IMG/VR virus record: IMGVR_UViG_3300025151_000023
Span: 21,743-85,742 of that record
Strand: one strand, 5' to 3'
Length of the DNA: 64,000 nt
Source: a virus
Shown here one piece after another: positions 25,439 to 33,586 of the stretch. Every line of letters starts with the position of its first letter. Positions within the stretch are counted from its first letter, which is position 1. The translations under genes were made by a program, and so were the position numbers. The notes below the pieces were generated by a model, which saw only the letters and a list, made by a program, of their open reading frames with translations, did no database searches and was not told the origin of the DNA.

Positions 25439-26980
25439 CTATTTTTTGAAAGGATCTTGATACTCAGATTTGGTAAAGTCTTCGTCTTCTAATACCACGT
25501 TTAATGCTTCTGTTTGTGCCAATGCCCATGCTTCAAATTGTTTTGATTCGTCTTTATATTTTCTTTTGTATTGTTTAGAAAGTTTGCCTTTTGCGATATC
25601 TTGACCTTTGATATTTTTGAATGCTTTCATATCTTCTGGTGCTTTTCTAACTTCATCTTTGTAATCATCATCTTGTGCAATACGTTTCATATCTTGTAGA
25701 TATTTGTTTGCAAGTTTTATTGCTGTGCCTTTCAGTTGTTTAATTTCAGGATCTGGTTTGTAAAACAATTCTCCTTGACTTACTAATTGTGTATCCATGT
25801 CTGCCGCAAAGTTTGCCACTGCATCATCATCTGGATTTGTTGATAAAAATCTTGTAGCAATATCTCTCATAATAGTTGCTAATTTTAGATTAGTTTCTTT
25901 TTGTTGCCTTCTTAAATTGTTTTGAAAAGTGTCATATGAATCATCTTTTTTCAAAATTAGTTTGGATTTTGGATCATTCAAAAATTGATTTACTGCTGGT
26001 GCAAATCTTGCCGCTGTGCTAGATGTTGAAACATCGTCGTCATCCTTTTCGTCATCATCTTTATATTCAGTAATAGGTAACAGTTTAAATGCATCAACTA
26101 ATGCATCGTCGAAAGTTTCTTTAGTAAACATTTTTACCATTGCATTAATATTATCTTCCGATACTTCCTCAATTGGAGTGTTTAAAGATTCTACAGCAGT
26201 GTCATAACTTCTAACACCAGCTAGTTTATGCAGTGTTTTTTTAGCATCTAAGATTTTTGTATTTGCCGCTGTCAAATATGGTTGTGTATTTTCATCTACC
26301 ATATTGTGTTTGATTGCATATTTTGTAAATGTTCTAAGTTTAGCCATTTCCTCAACTTTATTAATAATAGCTTCACCTATTTGATCGTATGGATTGCCAC
26401 CTTTTGCTACGTGCATTTGCATGGCTCTTGCACCTGCTAGGTAGTTGTAAGGAAAACGGAATCGTTCACCATGTGCATTTTCGATAAAAATACAGTGTAT
26501 GTTCCTAGAACGTGCTCCACTTACTGTTTCATCTACTGCTTTTGAATGACGTACAATCATTCTAGTTTTGTCTAGTTTGTTATATGATGTTTTACTTGTT
26601 CCGTGCATGTTACTTTCCTGTACTGTATTTACTTGTGACATGAATTCAAAGTCTCCTTGCTCTAGATCTAATTTTTCCATGTCTTGTGGTTTAAATGTTA
26701 GGTTATGGGACACTGCAAATTCCTTCATTGCTCTAGCAAAATTGTACCATTCTTGCTCTTCGCTAGGATCAACACTGTCTGTTAAGTTTTTGTTGTATAT
26801 TAATCTAAGTGTTTGTTCATCTAGTGCAATTGATACAGGATTACCCAGAAAATTAAATTTAAAAAATCTAGCATCTTCGGGTGATGTAGTTACTGATGCT
26901 TCGTTATTCCCTAGTGTAATGTTTGAATACCGAGCTCGGATTTCATCAAATAAGTCTTTTGCTACTGCTTCTATGTCCAT
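25439..26980 (-). CDS. Conserved T4-like phage protein, 513 aa
   Basis: Not assignable to a T4 gene, but the central block KTRMIVRHSKAVDE, GARSRNIHCIFIENAHGERFRFP and YLAGARAMQMHVAKGG is of a type I recognise in marine T4-like phages as an uncharacterised, probably virion-associated protein. A helical acidic C-terminal half follows (KDDDEKDDDD near residue 320). Late-type octamer 7 nt before the ATG supports structural or late function. Confidence 0.6.
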   Translation of the reverse strand: MDIEAVAKDLFDEIRARYSNITLGNNEASVTTSPEDARFFKFNFLGNPVSIALDEQTLRLIYNKNLTDSVDPSEEQEWYNFARAMKEFAVSHNLTFKPQDMEKLDLEQGDFEFMSQVNTVQESNMHGTSKTSYNKLDKTRMIVRHSKAVDETVSGARSRNIHCIFIENAHGERFRFPYNYLAGARAMQMHVAKGGNPYDQIGEAIINKVEEMAKLRTFTKYAIKHNMVDENTQPYLTAANTKILDAKKTLHKLAGVRSYDTAVESLNTPIEEVSEDNINAMVKMFTKETFDDALVDAFKLLPITEYKDDDEKDDDDVSTSSTAARFAPAVNQFLNDPKSKLILKKDDSYDTFQNNLRRQQKETNLKLATIMRDIATRFLSTNPDDDAVANFAADMDTQLVSQGELFYKPDPEIKQLKGTAIKLANKYLQDMKRIAQDDDYKDEVRKAPEDMKAFKNIKGQDIAKGKLSKQYKRKYKDESKQFEAWALAQTEALNVVLEDEDFTKSEYQDPFKK

Positions 26981-26986
26981 CTTGTG

Positions 26987-26994
26987 TATTTATT
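26987..26994 (-). promoter_or_regulatory. Late-type octamer AATAAATA
   Basis: Last base is 7 nt from ATG 26980. Confidence 0.45.
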
Positions 26995-27967
26995 CTATGC
27001 TGTGTTTTGATTTTTTACATATTGATAGTATCTTATTAGCTAAATTTTGTTCAAAATCATCGTACAGTGTTCTCAGATGCCTTAATTTTGCTTGATTGTG
27101 TGCCAGTATTGTTTGTATGGCACTGTTATCAGCTGACTGGCTTAAAAAGTAATTTTTGAAGCTATTACAAGCTAATTGTATGCGTTTATTTGTGTTGGGT
27201 TCACTGTCGTATGACTCGTCAATATGTGGATGAAATGTTTTGAAGCCTAGCTGTCTTAATTTTTTCAAATAATTTTGGCAACCGACCATTACAAATGGTA
27301 TTCCTGCTCTTATAGGTTTAATTGTTTTTTCAGTGATAAAAAAGAAATCAGTTTCGGTTTCGGTTACTAATTCTATTTTACTACGTGAATATGCCGGAAT
27401 CAAATCTGCATCTGCCCAATCGGTATTTGCACCTGTCTTTGTAAATTCCGCATGTTGATGTTTGAAATAAGAATGTGGCACACTTTTCCTAAACATGTAT
27501 TTGCTTAACTTATTGTAATTTGTGGATTCATCATACACAAAGTCGTTTGGATAATTGAACATTTGCAAGTTTTCTAAAAGCCATTGCTCAACAACTTGCC
27601 TGTGAGGTCTGCTTTTTGACATCAAACAAGTCCAGTGTGTACCTTGTGCATTTGGTTGCAAAAAATCATCACCTAACCAAATAAATCTACTCCATGGTGA
27701 AGGAATGTGCCTGTTGTAGTTTAGATTTGTACCGTCGCCAATAATATAACAATCAGGGCTTTTTAGTAAGTGACTGACTCTACTGTTGTCTGTAGGTTGA
27801 TGGACAATGTAAGTTACACCCTCGGTTTCATTGTTACGCATGTGCCAAAATATATTGGGCCAGCTGGCAACTATTACGTTGTATGGATTGGTTTCTGTGT
27901 TAAAATTTTTTATAAGGTCAGCGTCAATAAATCTACTGTTGAATTTATCACAACCAACACGAAACAT
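26990..27967 (-). CDS. Putative GT10-like glycosyltransferase
   Basis: 325 aa. The stretch FFFITEKTIKPIRAGIPFVM followed by NYLKKLRQLGFKTFHPHID is the nucleotide-sugar-binding motif of GT10 fucosyltransferase-like proteins (FxFExS..yvTEK). No membrane helix. It lies between gene 17 and a conserved late gene, outside the sugar island, and overlaps the end of gene 17 by one base. Confidence 0.55.
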   Translation of the reverse strand: MFRVGCDKFNSRFIDADLIKNFNTETNPYNVIVASWPNIFWHMRNNETEGVTYIVHQPTDNSRVSHLLKSPDCYIIGDGTNLNYNRHIPSPWSRFIWLGDDFLQPNAQGTHWTCLMSKSRPHRQVVEQWLLENLQMFNYPNDFVYDESTNYNKLSKYMFRKSVPHSYFKHQHAEFTKTGANTDWADADLIPAYSRSKIELVTETETDFFFITEKTIKPIRAGIPFVMVGCQNYLKKLRQLGFKTFHPHIDESYDSEPNTNKRIQLACNSFKNYFLSQSADNSAIQTILAHNQAKLRHLRTLYDDFEQNLANKILSICKKSKHSIE

Positions 27968-29541
27968 TATGTGCTTGATATGAATATAGGCATAGGCATT
28001 GTCATTTCTGTATCAGAATCTCTTAGCCTTTCAAAGATTTTATCATCCCAAGTTGCTACTGATACTGCCATTCTTACTACTAATAGTGTTGCCATCACAA
28101 GGTCATCATGTTCTCCTATTTTTGCACTAAAAGAATTGCCTGTTGCAACAAAATTTTTCAGTTCTGTAATTAAATTTTTAGATTTAACAGATAGACTGCC
28201 GCTCTCTAGCATCTGCTTAAATTTAGCACATGCGGCCATTTTTGAATTGTGTGTTGTGTTATAACCTTTGCGGAATCTACGCACATGTCCTTTTCTTACA
28301 GTTTCGCTCAATAAAACTCCAGGAATGTTTTCTTCGCCTATGTCAGCTATAGCTACTAAGCCAGCTTCACCTAGTGTGTTATTTTCAATTGAATAGTATA
28401 TTTCATTTTGAACGCCAACTGTGTTAGCAATTTGTTCTAGTATTTGCTTTAGTATCCTAACTTGACCTTGTATAGGTGTTGCATTGTGTTGCCATTCGGC
28501 TACTTGTGTCATCTCTGGCATTTGATACACTTGTATCGCGGCATAGTCGCCACCAGTACCCAGTGATGGATCTAATCCTACTAGATATGCTTTTCCTTTT
28601 TTAACAGTATCATACCATCGAACGTGACCATGTCTTTGCACCGGTTCAATACCTTCAAGTTCTGCCAGTTTGATTGGCTTAATTAAAGTTTCGTCGTAGA
28701 TTAGAAATTCACAATCATGCTCACGTCTAAAACGTTCTTCGCCAATTCTTGCACGTTCTTCTTTTGCCCATTCTTCAGTTCTATCAGGATGTTCTCTCCA
28801 CGAAGCATGAAAGGCCGCGAATCCATTTTTTCCTACTGGTAGTTCATTGCCATAGGCATCTTGCTTTTTGTTTGCTTCTTTCCATATTAGTGCAAATTGG
28901 TCTTCGTCTGAGTTTGGTGTTGACGTAATTATACACTTACCGCCTGTTGCTAGTGTGGGTGCTAGTGAAGTCCAGAATTCTCTGGCTTTGGAAGGTGGAT
29001 TTACAAATGCAAACTCGTCACAATATATTACAGAAAGTGACATACCTCTTCCTGTGTTTTCGGTAGTTGTAGTTGCTTTTATTCTTGAGCCATTGTCAAA
29101 TTCTAATGTGTTTCTGTTGTATGAGTAGGCACCAGCACGTAAAAAATCTGGTAAGTTCTCATAAACAAATCTCACTCTGTTCATGATGTCTTGTGCACCA
29201 GTAAATTTATGAGCCGCAATTAGTATTTGTGAATCAGGCACAAACATAGCATACCAAATCAAGTAAGCTGATGCACATGTAGTTTTACCTGTTTGCCTTG
29301 GCAACATTGCGATTGAGAAACGATTGCGATGATAAGTTTCTACCAAACCTTTTTGGTATTTGAACATTTCAAATTTCATTGAGCCTTTAGTAGGATGTTG
29401 TATCATGCAATAGTTTTGCATGAAGTACAATGGTCCAGTTTTAGGATTGATACACTTGTTTAGCTCAATAATTTGCTGTTCAGTATATTTTACTTTTGTG
29501 TGAGCTTTTTTGGTGAGATTGCCTTGTAAACTTTGTGCCAT
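27967..29541 (-). CDS. 17: gp17 terminase large subunit
   Basis: 524 aa ATPase-nuclease that packages DNA. Walker A MLPRQTGKTT (K86), Walker B VIYCDEFAFV (D175, E176), and the RNase-H-like nuclease GLDPSLGTGGDYAAIQ near 318 with later acidic GEHDDLVMA. Complete and typical for T4-like phages (T4: 610 aa). Confidence 0.95.
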   Translation of the reverse strand: MAQSLQGNLTKKAHTKVKYTEQQIIELNKCINPKTGPLYFMQNYCMIQHPTKGSMKFEMFKYQKGLVETYHRNRFSIAMLPRQTGKTTCASAYLIWYAMFVPDSQILIAAHKFTGAQDIMNRVRFVYENLPDFLRAGAYSYNRNTLEFDNGSRIKATTTTENTGRGMSLSVIYCDEFAFVNPPSKAREFWTSLAPTLATGGKCIITSTPNSDEDQFALIWKEANKKQDAYGNELPVGKNGFAAFHASWREHPDRTEEWAKEERARIGEERFRREHDCEFLIYDETLIKPIKLAELEGIEPVQRHGHVRWYDTVKKGKAYLVGLDPSLGTGGDYAAIQVYQMPEMTQVAEWQHNATPIQGQVRILKQILEQIANTVGVQNEIYYSIENNTLGEAGLVAIADIGEENIPGVLLSETVRKGHVRRFRKGYNTTHNSKMAACAKFKQMLESGSLSVKSKNLITELKNFVATGNSFSAKIGEHDDLVMATLLVVRMAVSVATWDDKIFERLRDSDTEMTMPMPIFISST

Positions 29542-29546
29542 GCTAA

Positions 29547-29554
29547 TATTTACA
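29547..29554 (-). promoter_or_regulatory. Late-type octamer TGTAAATA of gene 17
   Basis: Last base is exactly 6 nt from the A of ATG 29541. Confidence 0.5.
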
Positions 29555-29564
29555 GTTTGTAATT

Positions 29565-30167
29565 TTAGTTTTTAGCTAATTGAGAACCAGCAGAACCTGA
29601 CCAAGTTTCTGTACCTGTGCCTTTGCTGTGAATACCAATTTTATTTTTTTCATCTACTGGCATTTCGTATGGTTTGCCTGTTGCTTTCTCAGGAACTGGT
29701 CTTCCAGAATTTTTTCTATCAGTCATTAGTTCTTTAAACATAGTCATATTGTACTTGTCGCCAAATTTAACTTCTGGTTCGCCAGCATCTTTAAATTCTA
29801 AATCATTAAGTCTTGCTTCTTCAGGCATTTCAACTGGATCTTCAGTTTGATCCGTTGGCAGTTTTACCTTTAGATGATCTTGAGGTATACCAAATGTTTC
29901 TTGTAGCACTTGTTCTAATACTGCAAACTGCATAGGATAAGCCGCTTCAACATCATATATTGTAACTTCCTTGTTTTTCAGTCTTGGAAATTCATGTGGA
30001 TGTTCTTGTATTGGTGTAGCGCCTACTTTTTTAACACTTAAAGTTTCATATTTGCCCATTAAATCTTTAAGTTTTGCTTCAAATCCTTCTGGTAATTCGC
30101 CAGCTACTTTTATACGTGCCGCGTAGACTTTAGTTGCTTCTGCTAAAAATTCTTTGAATGTTTTCAT
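29565..30167 (-). CDS. Hypothetical late protein, 200 aa
   Basis: Begins MKTFKEFLAEATKV, an amphipathic leader seen on various T4-like phage proteins. Contains repeated Pro/Glu-rich stretches and ends GTETWSGSAGSQLAKN. Between genes 17 and 16, so packaging or head role is possible. Not recognised. Confidence 0.55.
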   Translation of the reverse strand: MKTFKEFLAEATKVYAARIKVAGELPEGFEAKLKDLMGKYETLSVKKVGATPIQEHPHEFPRLKNKEVTIYDVEAAYPMQFAVLEQVLQETFGIPQDHLKVKLPTDQTEDPVEMPEEARLNDLEFKDAGEPEVKFGDKYNMTMFKELMTDRKNSGRPVPEKATGKPYEMPVDEKNKIGIHSKGTGTETWSGSAGSQLAKN

Positions 30168-30172
30168 ACTTT

Positions 30173-30667
30173 TTATTTATCGTCTTTCGAATTAGCAAGT
30201 ATCTGTTGTATCAGCTCGTTCCTGTCTGCTATCACTGATCCAGTACCTGTGACTACATCTTCGTCTGGTTTATTGTTGTCTAATTTCATCTTTTTCAGCT
30301 GTAATTCTATCATTTTCAGCTTTTTATCAACTTTAGTATTTTTTGCACTTATGGCATTTTGCATCATAGACGACGCTACTTCTAGTATTCTACCTGCTAA
30401 TCTAGGTTCTATGTTCATGCCCAAATCAATAAGATCTTTGTATGTTTGAAATGATTCAGTTGCATATTTGTCTATATCTGCATCGTCTTCTAAACCTTCA
30501 ACTTGTGGCAAAGCAGAGTCTATTTTGTCTAAGCCTATTTTGGTTTTTATCAACGCATCAGCTTCTTTGTCGTCTTTTACTTGTTGTTCGTCATTTAAGC
30601 TGTCCACCATTTGTTCTGGTGTGTTGTCAGAATCTAGCTCAAACATTTCTTCTAATTTTTTCGTCAT
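30173..30667 (-). CDS. 16: gp16 terminase small subunit
   Basis: 164 aa. The core YKDLIDLGMNIEPRLAGRI then VDKKLKMIELQLKKMKLD matches the two central helices of T4-family gp16, which form a ring and regulate gp17. Acidic N terminus and a DNA-contact tail. Correct position just upstream of 17. Confidence 0.85.
   Translation of the reverse strand: MTKKLEEMFELDSDNTPEQMVDSLNDEQQVKDDKEADALIKTKIGLDKIDSALPQVEGLEDDADIDKYATESFQTYKDLIDLGMNIEPRLAGRILEVASSMMQNAISAKNTKVDKKLKMIELQLKKMKLDNNKPDEDVVTGTGSVIADRNELIQQILANSKDDK
30174..30181 (-). promoter_or_regulatory. Late-type octamer GATAAATA
   Basis: Last base is 7 nt from ATG 30167; overlaps the end of gene 16. Confidence 0.4.
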
Positions 30668-30673
30668 CTACTT

Positions 30674-31093
30674 TTATTTAAAGATATCTGACTCTGTTAT
30701 CACACGAAAGCGAATGCCTTTGCCTTTTGCCCATTTGTTTGCGGCTTCCCATTTTGCTCTGTTCACCACATAGGCCGCTTGGTTTTGTATATTCTTACCT
30801 ACAGATTCTAACTTGGCTTGGTTGTTTGGCTTTACTTCAATTAGTTCACCTCTGCGTTTTCCTTTGCTTTGATACACAATAAAAAAGTCTGGCACATAGA
30901 TTGTATTTTTACCAGTAAGCGGATGCCTATAAGGTATTTTAATAGACTCTGATGACCAACCTATTATTGCTGGATTGTTATCACAAAAACGCATAAACGC
31001 CCACTCCCATGAAGAACGGTACTTTGGTGTTTTTTTGCCTATGTACTTGTCTACATTTTTTGGCTGGAACAGTCCTTGCGACCACCTGTTCAT
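30674..31093 (-). CDS. 4: gp4 head completion protein
   Basis: 139 aa. RWSQGLFQPKNVDKYIGKK, YRSSWEWAFMRFCDNNPAI and PLTGKNTIYVPDFFIVYQ closely follow T4 gp4 (gp50), which seals filled heads before tail joining. The E..PDF..E.K pattern is also that of TnsA-like nucleases. Complete. Confidence 0.88.
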   Translation of the reverse strand: MNRWSQGLFQPKNVDKYIGKKTPKYRSSWEWAFMRFCDNNPAIIGWSSESIKIPYRHPLTGKNTIYVPDFFIVYQSKGKRRGELIEVKPNNQAKLESVGKNIQNQAAYVVNRAKWEAANKWAKGKGIRFRVITESDIFK

Positions 31094-31094
31094 G

Positions 31095-31502
31095 TTATGC
31101 CTTAATATTTCTATTGATATGATCTGCTGTATCTCTTGCCTGCTTGTAACCTAGCACAGATGTTTTGTATCGGTTTGCATTCAATATTTCAGCTACTAAT
31201 TGAGAAAGCACTACTGGTGTTGCTTTGCCTAGTGTGTCTAGTACTTGGAAGATCGGAACGTTGTCTGTCTTTGCCTGTTTGAGCAAAATGTATCCAATCG
31301 ATTGAGCTGATTCTCTGGTGTATTCTTTGCCTTCAAAAAAGCCTACCACAGCATCATATTCAGATGCACTAAATTCAACTCGCTCTTCCGATAGCCCTTC
31401 TAAAAATTGTACAATAGCTTTACTGTCAGTAGTCTTGCCTACTGCTAAATTGCTGAATAAAGTTTTTCCTTCAGCTGATGATCCACTTGTTCCGTATGCC
31501 AT
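31095..31502 (-). CDS. Hypothetical protein, 135 aa
   Basis: Helical. Contains YDAVVGFFEGKEYTRESAQSIGYI and ends SVLGYKQARDTADHINRNIKA. Lies between gene 4 and the tube-like baseplate gene, overlapping the latter by one base, so a baseplate or tail-completion role is likely. I cannot match it to a T4 gene with confidence. Confidence 0.55.
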   Translation of the reverse strand: MAYGTSGSSAEGKTLFSNLAVGKTTDSKAIVQFLEGLSEERVEFSASEYDAVVGFFEGKEYTRESAQSIGYILLKQAKTDNVPIFQVLDTLGKATPVVLSQLVAEILNANRYKTSVLGYKQARDTADHINRNIKA

Positions 31503-32818
31503 TATTGTACCTCTAGTATTTTATTATATGTATCTTTGTCTACTGTGTAGTTTAAAATTCCCTGTTGTGAAAGTGTTTGTGCTTTTGTTGGCGCATCTGT
31601 AAGGTATGCATTTTTTTCATTAGTTGTAAGTTTTGCCCATTCTGTTTCTACATTGTTTACATCTAAATTTCTGTCTGTTTTAAATGAAATATATTTTGCG
31701 ATTTTTGTTTTGGCAACTGTATTTGCAGTAATGTATTTTTTGGCCTGTGCTGGAGTAAGCACAACTTCATTGCCAACTGCTTTGAATTTTGTTCCTGTGC
31801 TTGCAGTAACTCTTGTAGCTTTGCTTTCTTTTACTTTATTAATGGTATTTTTCTTTCTAATGTTTTGAGGAAATATTACACCAGGTTTTGAAGTTGCACC
31901 TAAATTGTTGTAACCGCCTTTGATTGCATCTTTAGCCAATCCAATAATTTCTTCTTCTGCACCTCTTATACCACTTCCATTTTTAATTTTTTCATAGGCG
32001 CCTGCCGCTGTCAATGCCGCACCAAGCAAGTTGCCTTCTTGTAATAAACCAACTGATTGTGCCGCACCAGTAAGTATACCAAATACAGAATCGCCACCAC
32101 TTCTATTTGGTGATGGGCTTTTGTCATAGTGGAATGTTGCAAAGCCTTCTGGGTCGGCACCAACAGCTCCATTTTTAATTTTAACCCCAGAATAACTTAC
32201 TGAAAATGTGTGAGAGTTTAGACCAGTGCCTGCGTCTTGTGCCATTGATCCGTTACTCCAATCATTAACTACAGGATTCATCATTTGATATTCTGTGAAT
32301 CTTTTTCTGCCCATTTGGAAAATTGATATGCTATTAAAAAATTTATTGTGTTTGGCAACATCTCTGCCCCATCTGCCAGCTTTACTAAAACCGTAACCTT
32401 GTCTGCTGTATCCTCCTTCTCCTATGTTTGGATCAACAATATAGTGTTGATAATATGATTTAAACAATGATGTTGCAACGTCTCCCATATCATCGTGTAG
32501 TTCTATTCTTACTGGTTGATATGTGATACCTGTTTGTGAATAATTTTTATAGTTGTATTGATTTTTAAGTTCAACGTTGAATTGGTATGCTGGTAAATCA
32601 GTGCTTTTTACGATCATGCCTAATTCAATTTTCTCACTGCCACCTAAAGCACTGCCTGATGCAAATCCATTAACATTAAAGTTCACGTGATATAAAAACT
32701 GATTTTTTGGTTGTAGCCTGTGTAGATCATCAGTGTACAAACGAGCGGCATGTTGATAATCTTTGAGGATATCGCCACCAACAAGTTGTTTAAGAAAATT
32801 AGAACGCCAGTTAGCCAT
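31502..32818 (-). CDS. gp54/gp48-like baseplate tube-initiator protein
   Basis: 438 aa. The N-terminal 170 residues (QFLYHVNFNVNG, KSTDLPAYQFNVELKNQYN, ITYQPVRIELHDD) follow the tube-protein fold pattern of gp19 and gp54. The second half is unlike either and carries repeats and Lys-rich strands. Adjacent to gene 19, behind a late-type octamer. The gp54-like role of starting tube polymerisation is inferred from fold and position. Confidence 0.5.
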   Translation of the reverse strand: MANWRSNFLKQLVGGDILKDYQHAARLYTDDLHRLQPKNQFLYHVNFNVNGFASGSALGGSEKIELGMIVKSTDLPAYQFNVELKNQYNYKNYSQTGITYQPVRIELHDDMGDVATSLFKSYYQHYIVDPNIGEGGYSRQGYGFSKAGRWGRDVAKHNKFFNSISIFQMGRKRFTEYQMMNPVVNDWSNGSMAQDAGTGLNSHTFSVSYSGVKIKNGAVGADPEGFATFHYDKSPSPNRSGGDSVFGILTGAAQSVGLLQEGNLLGAALTAAGAYEKIKNGSGIRGAEEEIIGLAKDAIKGGYNNLGATSKPGVIFPQNIRKKNTINKVKESKATRVTASTGTKFKAVGNEVVLTPAQAKKYITANTVAKTKIAKYISFKTDRNLDVNNVETEWAKLTTNEKNAYLTDAPTKAQTLSQQGILNYTVDKDTYNKILEVQ

Positions 32819-32824
32819 TTGTAA

Positions 32825-32832
32825 TATTTATT
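32825..32832 (-). promoter_or_regulatory. Late-type octamer AATAAATA
   Basis: Last base is 7 nt from ATG 32818; lies right after the gene 19 terminator. Confidence 0.45.
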
Positions 32833-32835
32833 GTC

Positions 32836-32868
32836 ATAAAAAAAGCGCCTATTAAGACGCTTCTTTTA
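32836..32868 (-). terminator. Rho-independent terminator after gene 19
   Basis: Minus strand AAGCGTC-TTAATA-GGCGCTT hairpin followed by a run of T. Its reverse also ends in TTCTTTT, so it may work both ways. Confidence 0.75.
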
Positions 32869-32887
32869 AAATTGGGAGGAATTAAAC

Positions 32888-33514
32888 TTAAATACCGCCG
32901 CCTGTAACTGCTGTATTAATTGTTCTAGCTACTGCTGAACCGATGCCTGTACCTCTTGGAGTTTGTATTGCATTGTCATATCTAATAGACATTGTAATTT
33001 GTACAGGATCTGATGTTGCGTAAGCTAATGTTCCATATTGAACGTTGTCTAAGTAACAACCATATAGTTCATATGTTTCAAGTGTAGTTGGTGTATTAGC
33101 ACCGTTACCACCATCAAGTATTTCAATTCTTGATGTAAATTTGTAATCACTGCCTGAAGCCGCACTTGATTGTTCAAAGAAATCAAATTGTTTCTGTAGT
33201 TGTTCGCCAGTAAGTTTAGTTACTTCGTTGTTAACATCATCTCTAACGTTCAGCGTGATTGGTTCCCATGTGTGTTTACCAGCCATGTATACTCTTGAGT
33301 TGTATGCTTCAAGTGTAATTTGATCGAAAGTAATGTTTGGACGACTAACGTCTACTACTTGTTTTGTTATTTCTGATCTAGGAGTAGATACACCAAAGTT
33401 TTCCAGAATCACTCTAAAGCGATACTGTAATTTTGGCATCAACAAACCTTGAGAGCCTGATGACTGATCACTCGCTAGTGGGACTGTAAATTTTGATAAA
33501 GTTGATACTGCCAT
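32888..33514 (-). CDS. 19: gp19 tail tube protein
   Basis: 208 aa. LQYRFRVILENFG, VVDVSRPNITFDQITLEAYNS and HTWEPITLNVRDD match the tube fold of T4-like gp19, and it sits next to the sheath gene. Polymerises as the inner tail tube. Has its own octamer plus a GGAG leader, and a terminator after it. Confidence 0.93.
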   Translation of the reverse strand: MAVSTLSKFTVPLASDQSSGSQGLLMPKLQYRFRVILENFGVSTPRSEITKQVVDVSRPNITFDQITLEAYNSRVYMAGKHTWEPITLNVRDDVNNEVTKLTGEQLQKQFDFFEQSSAASGSDYKFTSRIEILDGGNGANTPTTLETYELYGCYLDNVQYGTLAYATSDPVQITMSIRYDNAIQTPRGTGIGSAVARTINTAVTGGGI

Positions 33515-33533
33515 TTTATTCTCCTACTATGAA

Positions 33534-33541
33534 TATTTACT
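33534..33541 (-). promoter_or_regulatory. Late-type octamer AGTAAATA of gene 19
   Basis: 20 nt before ATG 33514, with AGGAG in between, so unlike most others this leader has a Shine-Dalgarno. Confidence 0.55.
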
Positions 33542-33586
33542 ATCCATAATTTTTTTGTTGTTTCAAAACCTTTAAAGGCTAAGCCC